This document shows positions 48,359-57,400 of a DNA stretch of 64,000 nucleotides, piece after piece (the stretch's first letter is position 1; the number at the start of each line of letters is the position of its first letter). A program made the translations under genes and the position numbers. The notes beneath the pieces were generated by a model, which worked only from the letters and a program-made list of their open reading frames with translations, searched no databases and was not told where the DNA came from. The stretch comes from Variovorax sp. MHTC-1. GTDB lineage: Bacteria > Pseudomonadota > Gammaproteobacteria > Burkholderiales > Burkholderiaceae_C. The stretch covers positions 248,001-312,000 of the forward strand of contig NZ_RWKI01000004.1 of the NCBI RefSeq assembly GCF_003984645.1. Direction: 5' to 3'.

Positions 48359-49588
48359 ATGACTGCTCCCTGCACCTCATGCGCCGATGCGCTGCCCTCT
48401 ACCCCTGAAATCGCCGAAACCTCCCGCTCCGCCTGGCTCGCAGTCGGCTCGATCGCCGTCGGCACCTTCTCGATGGTGACGACGGAATTCCTGCCGATCG
48501 GCTTGCTGACCGACATCGCCACCGGCCTCGATGTCAGCGACGGCACGGCCGGCCTGATGGTCACGATCCCCGGCGTGCTGGCCGCCTTCGCCGGGCCGGC
48601 GCTGATCGTCGCCTCGGGCCGTCTCGACCGCCGCACCGTGATGATCGCGCTCTCGGCGTTGCTGGTTGCATCCAACCTGCTGGCCGCCATCGCGCCCAAC
48701 TTCGCGACCATGCTGGTGGCGCGCCTGCTGCTCGGCCTGTGCATCGGCGGCTTCTGGACCTTCGCGCCGGGCGCTGCCACGCAGCTGGTGCCCGACATGT
48801 CGAAGGCGCGCGCCATGTCGCTCGTGCTGGCGGGCGTGTCTGCCGCCACGGTGTTCGGCGTGCCGGCCGGCGCCTTCATCAGCAACTTCGCCGGATGGCG
48901 TGCGGCCTTCGCGGTGACCGGACTGCTCGCGGCCGTCGTGCTGGCGGCGCAGATCTGGCTGCTGCCGGCGCTGCCGCCGGCGCGCGCCATTCGTCCGCGC
49001 GACCTGCTGACGCCGCTCACGCGCCGCATGGCGCAGGTCGGGCTGCTCGCCGTGCTGTTCCTGATCGCCGGGCATTTCGCGGCCTACACCTACCTCACGC
49101 CGCTCCTGCAGCAGACCTTCGGCCTCGCGCCGGGCGCAGTGACGGCGCTGCTCTTAGTCTACGGCGCGACCGGCTTCATCGGCACCCTCGTCGGCGGCAG
49201 CCTGGTGGCGCGCAGCGTGCGCGGCACCACGCTCTTGGCGACGGTGCTGCTCGCCGCGGCGCTGCTGCTGTCGACAGTGGCCGGCAGCGGGATCGTGGCC
49301 GGGGCGGCCGTGGTGGTCATCTGGGGCCTGGCCTTCGGCCTGATCCCGGTCTCGCTGACCGGCTGGATGATGGAAGCCGTGCCCGAGGCGCAGGAGGCCG
49401 GGCAGGCGCTGCTGGTGAGCGGGTTCCAGGTCGCCATTGCCTCGGGCGCGCTGCTCGGCGGCCTGACGGTCGACAACCACGGCATCTCCAGCACCATGCT
49501 GCTGAGCGCCGCGCTGGTGCTCGTGGCCACCGCCGTCGTCGGCACGCTGGGCCGTGGGCAGCGGCCGCAGGCGCGCTCAGCCGCTTGA
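48359..49588 (+). CDS. MFS exporter of the DHA1 type
   Basis: The 409-residue protein has 12 hydrophobic segments. AWLAVGSIAVGTFSMVTTEF at helix 1, GRLDRRTVMIALSALLV in loop 2-3 and LVLAGVSAATVFGVPAGAFI (the antiporter-type motif C region in helix 5) place it with DHA1 drug, arabinose or nucleoside exporters (AraJ/NepI-like). The substrate is unknown. Its 3' end overlaps the convergent Lrp gene by 12 bp. An in-frame ATG at 48323 is a less likely start. Confidence 0.85.
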   Translation: MTAPCTSCADALPSTPEIAETSRSAWLAVGSIAVGTFSMVTTEFLPIGLLTDIATGLDVSDGTAGLMVTIPGVLAAFAGPALIVASGRLDRRTVMIALSALLVASNLLAAIAPNFATMLVARLLLGLCIGGFWTFAPGAATQLVPDMSKARAMSLVLAGVSAATVFGVPAGAFISNFAGWRAAFAVTGLLAAVVLAAQIWLLPALPPARAIRPRDLLTPLTRRMAQVGLLAVLFLIAGHFAAYTYLTPLLQQTFGLAPGAVTALLLVYGATGFIGTLVGGSLVARSVRGTTLLATVLLAAALLLSTVAGSGIVAGAAVVVIWGLAFGLIPVSLTGWMMEAVPEAQEAGQALLVSGFQVAIASGALLGGLTVDNHGISSTMLLSAALVLVATAVVGTLGRGQRPQARSAA

Positions 49589-50026
49589 CGGCACCGCGCT
49601 GCGGCGGTCGACCTTGCGGCTCAGCACCACCGAGGTATGGGTGTGCTGGATGCCTTCGATCAGCCCGATGCGGTCGAGCAGGGCGTCCAGCTGCTCGTTG
49701 GTCTCGCAGCGCAGGGCCAGCATGTAGTCGTACTGGCCGCTGACGGCCGAGAGCTCCTCGACCTCGGGCAGCCGCTCGAGTGCTTGGATCACGGCGGTGG
49801 CCGACTTCGGCGCCACGCTGAGGCCGCAGTAGGCGCGCACCGCGGCCTGCTCGAGCTGCTGGCCGAGGCGTACGCCGTAGCCGCCGATCACGCCCACGCG
49901 TTCCAGCCGCGCGATGCGCGCCACCACCGTCGTGCGCGCCACCTTGAGCTTGCGCGCGAGCTCGGCAGCGGGCTCGCGGGCGTTGGCCTGCAGCAGGCTC
50001 AGCAAATGGCGATCGGTGTCGTCCAA
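49577..50026 (-). CDS. Lrp/AsnC family transcriptional regulator
   Basis: The 149-residue regulator has the N-terminal helix-turn-helix (LLSLLQANAREPAAELARKL, then VARTTVVARIARLERVGVI) and the RAM ligand-binding domain (VEELSAVSGQYDYMLALRCE). It follows the RidA gene on the same strand with adjoining stop and start, and a transglutaminase gene is upstream of that. Its ligand is probably an amino acid, as usual for the family. Confidence 0.9.
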   Translation of the reverse strand: MDDTDRHLLSLLQANAREPAAELARKLKVARTTVVARIARLERVGVIGGYGVRLGQQLEQAAVRAYCGLSVAPKSATAVIQALERLPEVEELSAVSGQYDYMLALRCETNEQLDALLDRIGLIEGIQHTHTSVVLSRKVDRRSAVPSSG

Positions 50027-50485
50027 CTATTCCACTTCGGCGATCAATTCGATTTCGACGCAGGCACCCAAGGGGACCTGCGCCACGCCGAAGGCACTGC
50101 GCGCATGCGCGCCCTTCTCGGGGCCGAAGACCTCGGCGAAGAACTCGCTCGCGCCGTTGGTCACGAGATGCTGCTCGGTGAAAGTGCCGACCGAGTTGAC
50201 CAGGCTCATCACCTTGACGATGCGCTTGACCTTGTTCAGGTCGCCGACCGCAGCGTGCAGCGTGCCGAGCAGGTCGATCGCGATCGCGCGTGCAGCCTGC
50301 TTGCCTTCGTCGGTGCCGAGCGTGGCGCCGAGCTGGCCGACCCAGGGCTTGCCGTCTTTCTTGGCGATATGGCCGGAGAGGAACACCAGCTTGCCTGTCT
50401 GCACATAGGGCACATAGGCCGCGGCGGGGGCCGAGACCGGCGGCAGCGTGATGCCGAGGCTGGAAAGTTTGTCGTAAACGCTCAT
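50027..50485 (-). CDS. RidA family (YjgF/UK114) protein
   Basis: The 152-residue protein matches the RidA superfamily, longer-form subfamily with LSSLGITLPPVSAPAAAYVP at the N-terminus, LVFLSGHIAKKDGKPWVGQL, and the C-terminal FGVAQVPLGACVEIELIAEV. Canonical RidA uses an Arg at about position 105 for imine deamination; here the equivalent segment reads AHARSAFGVAQVP, in which an Arg is present. It may remove reactive enamines. Its ATG overlaps the transglutaminase stop by 4 bp. Confidence 0.87.
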   Translation of the reverse strand: MSVYDKLSSLGITLPPVSAPAAAYVPYVQTGKLVFLSGHIAKKDGKPWVGQLGATLGTDEGKQAARAIAIDLLGTLHAAVGDLNKVKRIVKVMSLVNSVGTFTEQHLVTNGASEFFAEVFGPEKGAHARSAFGVAQVPLGACVEIELIAEVE

Positions 50486-51471
50486 GAAGGGTCCTCGTCT
50501 TGTTGGGATTGCGATCGGGGTTGGGACTGCGATTGTGATTGCGTCTGAGTCTGTATTCGTGTTGGCGCCTCGGCCGGCAGCTCTTCGAGCGGCCGCACCG
50601 TGACGCCGACGTCGAGCGTATGCCGTGCGCCGCCGTGCAGCACGCCGCGCATCGGCGAGACGTCGGAATAGTCGCGGCCGATCGCCAGCGCCACGTAATC
50701 CTCGCCGGGTTGGCGGCCGTTGGTCGGGTCGAACTCGGCCCAGTCGCCGGGCCCGTCGTCGCCGGGCAGGTAGACCGAGACCCAGGCATGCGAGGCGTCG
50801 GCGCCGACCAGCCGCGGACGTCCGGGCGGCGGCTGCGTCAGCAGGTAGCCGCTGACGTAGCGCGCCGGCAGGCCCAGCGTGCGGAAGCAGGCGATCATGA
50901 TGTGGGCGAAGTCCTGGCACACGCCGTGGCGCTGCGCCAGCGCCTCGATCGCCGGCGTGCTGATCTCGGTGCTCTCGGTGTCGTAGACGAAGTCGCGGTA
51001 CATGCGCAGCGTGAGGTCCATTGCCGCGTCGAACACCGGACGGCCGGGCGCGAAGCTCGGCCGCGCGTAGGCGGCGAAGTCCTCGTGCCGCGGCACGTAG
51101 CGCGAAGCGAAGACGAATTCGGAGGCCGCATCGAAGAGCAGGCCCTTGGCGTAGCGGAAGCGCTCGCGCACCTCCTCCCACGGCAGCGCGAGCGACGCCG
51201 CCGGCGACAGCAGCGGCGGGCCGGTCTCGACCACGCTCTCAGCCGTGACCACCAGTTCCCCGTGCGTCGAATCGAGCGCGAAGAAGGCGCGCACGTTGCC
51301 GTAGACATCGGGCGACTCGCCGCGCTGCGCGGGCTCGGGGCTGATCGCGAGCGCGTGGCTCACCAGCCGCTGGGAGCCGGTGGCCAGCGGCTTCAGGTGC
51401 GCGAGATGCTGCGCGGTCTCGACCGGCGGCGTGTACGCGTAGCGCGTTTCGTGGGTGACGTGAAGCAACAT
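50482..51471 (-). CDS. Transglutaminase-like cysteine peptidase family protein with Gln/Ser tail
   Basis: The 329-residue protein has the N-terminal beta domain of the bacterial transglutaminase N family (LLHVTHETRYAYTPPVETAQ) and the papain-like transglutaminase core with Cys185 (HGVCQDFAH), His228 (ASHAWVSVYLPG) and Asp248 (WAEFDPTNG). The last 25 residues are almost only Gln, Ser and Thr, coded by CAATCN-type repeats. Family members are thought to hydrolyse or form isopeptide or amide bonds. It lies beside an ATP-grasp/alpha-E fusion gene, the context described for this family. Two tandem 89-bp repeats separate the two genes. Confidence 0.88.
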   Translation of the reverse strand: MLLHVTHETRYAYTPPVETAQHLAHLKPLATGSQRLVSHALAISPEPAQRGESPDVYGNVRAFFALDSTHGELVVTAESVVETGPPLLSPAASLALPWEEVRERFRYAKGLLFDAASEFVFASRYVPRHEDFAAYARPSFAPGRPVFDAAMDLTLRMYRDFVYDTESTEISTPAIEALAQRHGVCQDFAHIMIACFRTLGLPARYVSGYLLTQPPPGRPRLVGADASHAWVSVYLPGDDGPGDWAEFDPTNGRQPGEDYVALAIGRDYSDVSPMRGVLHGGARHTLDVGVTVRPLEELPAEAPTRIQTQTQSQSQSQPRSQSQQDEDPS

Positions 51472-51487
51472 GGTCTGAAGCTTATCG

Positions 51488-51576
51488 GCGGCCGCCGCCG
51501 GGCCGCCCCAAGGCGGGCCGCGCCTCCCCCGCGGGGGGTGGAGTTACACGAGCGCAGCGAGTGAAAAGCCGGGGGG
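51488..51576. repeat. GC-rich dispersed repeat, tandem copy 1
   Basis: An 89-bp unit begins GCGGCCGCCGCCGGGCCGCC and ends with AAAAGCCGGGGGG. It is identical to the unit at 51587. It lies in the gap between the transglutaminase gene and the ATP-grasp/alpha-E gene. Confidence 0.95.
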
Positions 51577-51586
51577 CCGTCGCCAT

Positions 51587-51675
51587 GCGGCCGCCGCCGG
51601 GCCGCCCCAAGGCGGGCCGCGCCTCCCCCGCGGGGGGTGGAGTTACACGAGCGCAGCGAGTGAAAAGCCGGGGGG
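51587..51675. repeat. GC-rich dispersed repeat, tandem copy 2
   Basis: This copy is identical over 89 bp to the one at 51488, from which it is separated by 10 bp. Perfect identity suggests recent duplication or gene conversion. The related single copy at 14738 differs in its second half. Confidence 0.95.
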
Positions 51676-51684
51676 CAGACATTT

Positions 51685-54381
51685 CTAGGCACCGACCGAG
51701 CGCAGGGACTCGGAAGTCAGCGTGAAGTAGCGGATGCCGATGGCGTCCGACACATGGTAGGCCGCCGTCTCGCAGTTCTCCAGCACGTTCTCCAGCGCGG
51801 GATGGCGTCCGTCGGGCCCGGCTTCGCAAAGATGTTCGAGCGTCCACGTGGCCGGGTCGGGCAGCTCGTGTGAGAGCGCGGTGAGCTTGCCCGGCGCGCT
51901 GCCCGCCAGCCGGGCGATGCGGCCGCGCAGCGTCTGCGTCACCCAGGCCAGCGAACGCGGGTTGTCGCCGTCCTGTACCAGGAGGTCGACCAGTGTCGCC
52001 ACGTCGCGGCGTTGCTGATAGCGAGCATGGAAGGTGATCGTGCTGTCGAACAGCGCGACCATGGCCTCGAAGCCGCTCACCTCGTGCACCGAGCCGATCT
52101 CGAAACCGGCCGCCAGCGAACTGGAGAGGAAGCCCAGCCGCTCGATATGGCGGCCGATCGAGAGCAGCCGCCAGGCGTCGTCGCGCGTCATGCGGTCGGT
52201 CTGGGCGCCGGTGATCGCGGCCAGCGCGGCGCTGGTCGATTCGAGCATGCGCAACGCGACGGCGCTCGCGTAGCCGCCTTCGCCGCGCTCGCCGGCCTGC
52301 TCGGCGGCGCGGCGCAGGAATTCGGCCTCGGCGCGCACGATCTGGTTCCAGTTGTCCTGCGACAGCCGCTCGCGCACCGCGGCCGCGGCCTGTCGCACGC
52401 AGCGCAGGCTGTAGCCGACGCTGCCGCCTTCTTCGACGTCGCCCAGCTCCGCGATCAGCGCGCGTTCGAACACGCGGCGCGACTTCGGGATGGTCGGTAC
52501 ATCGCGCGGCACCAGCGCATTGCGCAGCGTCAGCCGGTGCAGCCAGCTCAGGAGCGCCGGCGAGGACTGGTCTTCGCCGCCGAGCACGTCGAGCGTGAGC
52601 CGCGCGAGGTGCACCGCGTTCTCGGCGCGCTCGGTGTAGCGGCCGAGCCAGAACATGTTCTCGGCCGCGCGGCTGGTGACCGGTGCACGGTGCCGCGCCA
52701 GCGAGGCCGGCGTGGCATGGGGCTGCAGCAGCGTGGTGCGGTCGACCTCGCCATGGGTCTGCACCCAGACGTCGGCGCTGCTGCCGCCGCGTTGCATCGA
52801 GGCGATTTGGGCATCCGCGCCCGCGAGCCGCGCCAGGCCGCCGGGCAGCACGCGCCACGACCTTGCGCCGTCGCTCACCGCGAACACGCGCAAGAGCACT
52901 GCGCGCGGCGTGATGTGGCCGGGGCCGAGGTCCTGCGTCCAGGTCGGCATCTGCGACAGCGGCAGGTAGCTCTGCACGGTGTGCTCGTCGCCCTGGCGCA
53001 CGATGCGGCCGGCCCACTCGTCGAGCTCGCGGCGCCCCATGCGGCTGCCGAGCACGGCGTCGAAGCTGGTGTGGGAATCGTCGCCGGGATAGGTGGACTT
53101 GATCGCGCAACTGTCGAGCTGCGGCAGCACCGCTTCCATGGCGGCGCGTTCGCCGCACCACCAGGTCGGCAGGGCCGGCAGCTGCAGCTTCTCGCCGATC
53201 AGGCGGCGCGCCAGCGCCGGCAGGAAGCCGAGCAGCGCAGGAGACTCCAGGAAGGCCGAGCCCGGCATGTTGGCCACCAGCACGTTGCCGGCGCGGATCG
53301 CCTGCAGCAGGCCCGGCACGCCGAGCGTGGAGTCGGGGCGCAGCTCGAGCGGGTCGAGGTACTGGTCGTCGAGCCGCTTGATCAGCCCGTGCACCGGGCG
53401 CAGGCCCTGCAGCGTCTTGAGGTAGAGGCGCTGGTCGCGCACCGTGAGGTCGCTGCCCTCGACCAGCGTAATGCCGAGATAGCGCGAGAGATAGGCGTGC
53501 TCGAAATAGGTTTCGTTGTAGGGCCCCGGCGTGAGCAGCGCGATATGCGGCGGCTGGCCGGCCGGGCACATGTGCTGCAGGCCTTCCATCATCGCGTGGT
53601 AGGTCGCGGCCAGGCGCTGCACGTGCAGCGCCTCGAAGGCCTGCGGGAACTGGCGCGCGATCGCGAGCCGGTTCTCGAGCAGGTAGCCCAGGCCCGAGGG
53701 TGCCTGCGTGCGCTGCGACACCACCCACCAGTTGCCGTCGGGTCCGCGTGCCAGGTCGAAGGCCGCGATGTGCAGCCAGGTGTCGCCGGGCGGCTTGACG
53801 CCGTGCATCGCGCGCAGGTAGCCCGGATGGCCGTGCACCAGCGCGGGCGGCAGGAGGCCCTCGGCCAGCAGCTGCTGCGGCCCGTAGACGTCGGCCATCA
53901 CACGGTCGAGCACGCGCACGCGCTGCAGCACGCCGGCCTCGATCTGGGCCCAGCTTTCGGGCGAGACGATCAGCGGAAAGAGATCGAGCGACCAGGGCCG
54001 CTGCGGCCCGTCGGCGTCGGCGTAGACGTTGTAGGTGACGCCGTTGTCGCGGATCTGCCGCTCGAGGCTGACCGCGCGGCGAGGCAGGTCGTTGAAGCCG
54101 TCGGTGCCGAGCTGCTCGAAAAAATCGGCCCAGGCCGGCGCCAGCGGGGGGCGCTCGCGCGGCGGCATCTCATCGGCATCGGCGGCCGCAGGCACGGACG
54201 AAGCCTCGTAGAGCGGCGCCGGCTGGGACGGGCCCCCGACGCGCGCTGCCGTGATCGGCGTCGCGGCGCCGCGCAGCTCGTCGAAATGCCCTGGCGCAGC
54301 GGGCGGCGCGAGCGCCGAGGCCAGCTCGGCGGGCGCTTCGAGCGCCTGGGCATCGAAAAGGGAATCGTGCAGTGGGTCCAA
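51685..54381 (-). CDS. Fusion of circularly permuted ATP-grasp (degenerate) and alpha-E domains
   Basis: The 898-residue protein has a low-complexity N-terminus (1-80), a circularly permuted type 2 ATP-grasp domain (about 85-560), and an alpha-E (DUF403) domain from about residue 580 (AAENMFWLGRYTERAENAVH). Shared ATP-grasp segments such as APSGLGYLLENR, LLTPGPYNETYFEHAYLSRY and DDQYLDPLELRPDSTLG identify the fold. The catalytic motifs have changed: LEDNLR of the intact paralogue (60504) is VSQRTQ here (221-226), and the GAGGYGM nucleotide loop is replaced by YPGDDSH. It may be a non-catalytic or altered partner. The Tgase-DUF2126 gene lies 24 bp upstream and is transcribed with it. Confidence 0.88.
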   Translation of the reverse strand: MDPLHDSLFDAQALEAPAELASALAPPAAPGHFDELRGAATPITAARVGGPSQPAPLYEASSVPAAADADEMPPRERPPLAPAWADFFEQLGTDGFNDLPRRAVSLERQIRDNGVTYNVYADADGPQRPWSLDLFPLIVSPESWAQIEAGVLQRVRVLDRVMADVYGPQQLLAEGLLPPALVHGHPGYLRAMHGVKPPGDTWLHIAAFDLARGPDGNWWVVSQRTQAPSGLGYLLENRLAIARQFPQAFEALHVQRLAATYHAMMEGLQHMCPAGQPPHIALLTPGPYNETYFEHAYLSRYLGITLVEGSDLTVRDQRLYLKTLQGLRPVHGLIKRLDDQYLDPLELRPDSTLGVPGLLQAIRAGNVLVANMPGSAFLESPALLGFLPALARRLIGEKLQLPALPTWWCGERAAMEAVLPQLDSCAIKSTYPGDDSHTSFDAVLGSRMGRRELDEWAGRIVRQGDEHTVQSYLPLSQMPTWTQDLGPGHITPRAVLLRVFAVSDGARSWRVLPGGLARLAGADAQIASMQRGGSSADVWVQTHGEVDRTTLLQPHATPASLARHRAPVTSRAAENMFWLGRYTERAENAVHLARLTLDVLGGEDQSSPALLSWLHRLTLRNALVPRDVPTIPKSRRVFERALIAELGDVEEGGSVGYSLRCVRQAAAAVRERLSQDNWNQIVRAEAEFLRRAAEQAGERGEGGYASAVALRMLESTSAALAAITGAQTDRMTRDDAWRLLSIGRHIERLGFLSSSLAAGFEIGSVHEVSGFEAMVALFDSTITFHARYQQRRDVATLVDLLVQDGDNPRSLAWVTQTLRGRIARLAGSAPGKLTALSHELPDPATWTLEHLCEAGPDGRHPALENVLENCETAAYHVSDAIGIRYFTLTSESLRSVGA

Positions 54382-54405
54382 GATGTGCCGATTGTCACAT
54401 CGGCA

Positions 54406-57400
54406 TCATCCTCGTCTCAAATCGAGCGTGAACGGGAATTCGCGGCTTCCGGCAAGTTCGATCGTCGCCGGCGGCGTGCGCAGCAGGCCCGGCGTATGGC
54501 CCATGCGCGAGAAGCGCGAGTGGCGCCGGCTCTCGGCCTCGTAGGCGTTGACCGGGAAGGTGTCGTAGTTGCGCCCGCCCGGATGGGCGACGAAGTACTG
54601 GCAGCCGCCGAGCGAACGCTTCATCCAGGTGTCGACCAGGTCGAAGGTGAGCGGCGCGTGCGCGCCGATGCTCGGGTGCAGCGCCGAGGGAGGGTTCCAG
54701 GCCTTGTAGCGGATGCCGGCCACGAATTCGCCGACCGTGCCGGTAGGCTGCAGCGGCAGCACCTTGCCGTTGACGGTGACGACGTGGCGGCTTTCGTTGA
54801 GGCCGGTCACGCGCACCTCGATGCGTTCGAGCGAGGAATCGACATAGCGCACGGTGCCGCCGGCCGAGCCTTCCTCGCCCATCACGTGCCAGGGTTCGAG
54901 CGCGTTGCGCAGCGACAGCTCGACGCCCATCGCCTGCACCTGGCCGACCAGCGGGAAGCGGAACTCCAGGTGCGGCGCGAACCAGTCCGGATCGAAGGCG
55001 AAGCCGGCTTGCCGCATCTCGCCGATGACGTCGTCGAAGTCCATCTTGACGAAGGTCGGCAACAGGAAGCGGTCGTGCAGTTCGGTGCCCCAGCGCGTGG
55101 CGGGCGCCTGGTAGGGCTCGTCCCAGAAGCGGGCGATGAAGGCGCGCAGCAGCAGCTGCTGCACGATGCTCATGCGCGCATGCGGCGGCATCTCGAAGGC
55201 GCGCAGCTCCAGCAGGCCGAGGCGGCCGGTGGCGGAGTCGGGCGAGTAGAGCTTGTCGATGCAGAACTCGCTGCGGTGCGTGTTGCCGGTGACGTCGACG
55301 AGGATGTTGCGCAGCGTGCGGTCCACCATCCAGGCCGGCATGTTCTGGCCGTGGATCTCGCGGCTCTGCGCGATTTCCTTGAGGGCGATCTCGAGTTCGT
55401 AGAGCTGGTCGTTGCGCGCTTCGTCCACGCGCGGCGCCTGGCTGGTCGGGCCGATGAACATGCCCGAGAACAGGTAGCTCAGCGACGGGTGGTTGTGCCA
55501 GTAGAGCAGCAGGCTCGCGAGCAGCTCGGGCCGGCGCAGGAAGGGGCTGTCGGCCGGCGTGGCGCCGCCCAGCACGAAGTGGTTGCCGCCGCCGGTGCCG
55601 GTGTGGCGGCCGTCGGTCATGAACTTCTCGGCCGACAGGCGTGTCTCGAAGGCCGCGTTGTAGAGGAACTCGGTGTGCGCCACCAGTTCGCGCCAGTTGT
55701 GCGCGGGATGGATGTTGACCTCGATCACGCCCGGGTCGGGCGTGACCTGCAGCATCTTCAGGCGCGGATCGCGCGGCGGCGGATAGCCTTCGAGCACCAC
55801 CTGCACGCCCAGCTGCTCGGCCGTGGCTTCGACCGCGGCGACGAGGTCGAGGTAGTCCTCCAGCCGCGCGAGCGGCGGCATGAAGACGTAGAGCACGCCC
55901 GAGGCGCTGCCGACCTTCTCGGCTGCCGGCCCGTTGGCGCGGCGCGGGTCGCGCACCTCCACGCACAGCGCGGTGCGCGTGACCCAGTGCGCCGACTCGC
56001 CGCGGCGCGGCTCGCGGGTCGTGGTCGGATCGGAGGAGGCCGCGGCCGCGCGCGCCGCCGCCGGGTTGCCGTGCGCGGCCTGGAAGCGCAGCGCCGACGG
56101 CGACTGCTGCGGCACGCCGAAGTCGTAGGGCACGGCGCCCAGATCGGCCGGCGCGCCGGCGAGCCCGCCTTCGTAGCGCGCCCGAAAGAGGGTGGAGGCG
56201 GGCAGGGGCGCGCGCGGCGCAGTGGGGTCGCGCTCCACCAGGTAGGGATAGTCGCCCTTGCTGACCCAGGGCTGCGAATCGAGCGGCAGGCGGTAGCCCA
56301 TCGGCGAATCGCCGGGGATCAGGTACATGCGGTCGTCGCGCAGGAACCAGGGGCCGGTCTTCCAGCCCGGACCGGCGAGGGCGGGCGCATCGGTGTCGGC
56401 GTTCGCGGCCTCGATGGGCAGCATGTAGCCGATCACCGCATCGAGCTTCTGCGTGAACACGCGGCGCAGACGCACGCGTTCCAGCTCGTCGTCGAGCTTC
56501 GAATCGAAAGGGTCGACGTTCACCGGCAGCCGGCGCTCGCGCCAGAGGTAGTAGTAGACGTCTTCGTAGCCGGGCTGCACGAAGCGGTCGGTGAGGCCGA
56601 GCTTGTGTGCGAGCGCGCTGGTGAAGCGGCACGCGTCTTCGCTCGTGTAGTGGGTGGGCGTGCGCTCGTCGGCGAAGAGCTCGGGCTTGTGCCACAGCGG
56701 CTGGCCGTCGGCGCGCCAGAAGATCGACAGCGCCCAGCGCGGCAGCTGCTCGCCCGGGTACCACTTGCCCTGGCCGAGATGCAGGAAGCCGCCCTGGCCG
56801 TATTCGGCGCGCAGCTTGTGCACCAGCTCGGTCGCGTAGCCGCGCTTGGTGGGGCCGAGCGCATCGGTGTTCCACTCGGGCGCATCGCGGTCGCTGGTGG
56901 CGACGTAGGTCGGCTCGCCGCCCATCGTGAGGCGCACGTCGCCGGCATTCAGGCGCGCGTCGACCGCCTCGCCGAGCGCCAGCACTTCGGCCCATTGCTC
57001 CTCGGTGTAGGGCTTGGTCACGCGCGGCGATTCGTGGATGCGCGTGACCTTCATCTCGTGGGCGAAGTCGACCTCGGCTTCGTCGACCGCACCCTCGATC
57101 GGCGCCGCGCTCGAAGGCGTGGGCGTGCAGGCGAGCGGAATGTGGCCCTCGCCGGCCATCAGGCCCGAGGTGGCGTCGAGCCCGATCCAGCCGGCGCCGG
57201 GCAGGTAGACCTCGCACCAGGCATGCAGGTCGGTGAAGTCGACGGTGGTGCCGCTCGGGCCGTCGAGCGCCTTCACGTCGGGCGTGAGCTGGATCAGGTA
57301 GCCCGAGACGAAGCGCGCCGCCAGCCCGCAATGGCGCAGCAGTTGCACCAGCAGCCAACCCGAATCGCGGCAGGAGCCGGAGGCGTTGGCCAGCGTCTGC

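Noticed and set aside
48359..49588. The MFS gene as the missing 2-ketogluconate transporter
   Set aside because: Its sequence is of the DHA1 exporter type with an antiporter motif region, it is separated from ptxS by another gene, and no PtxS site precedes it.
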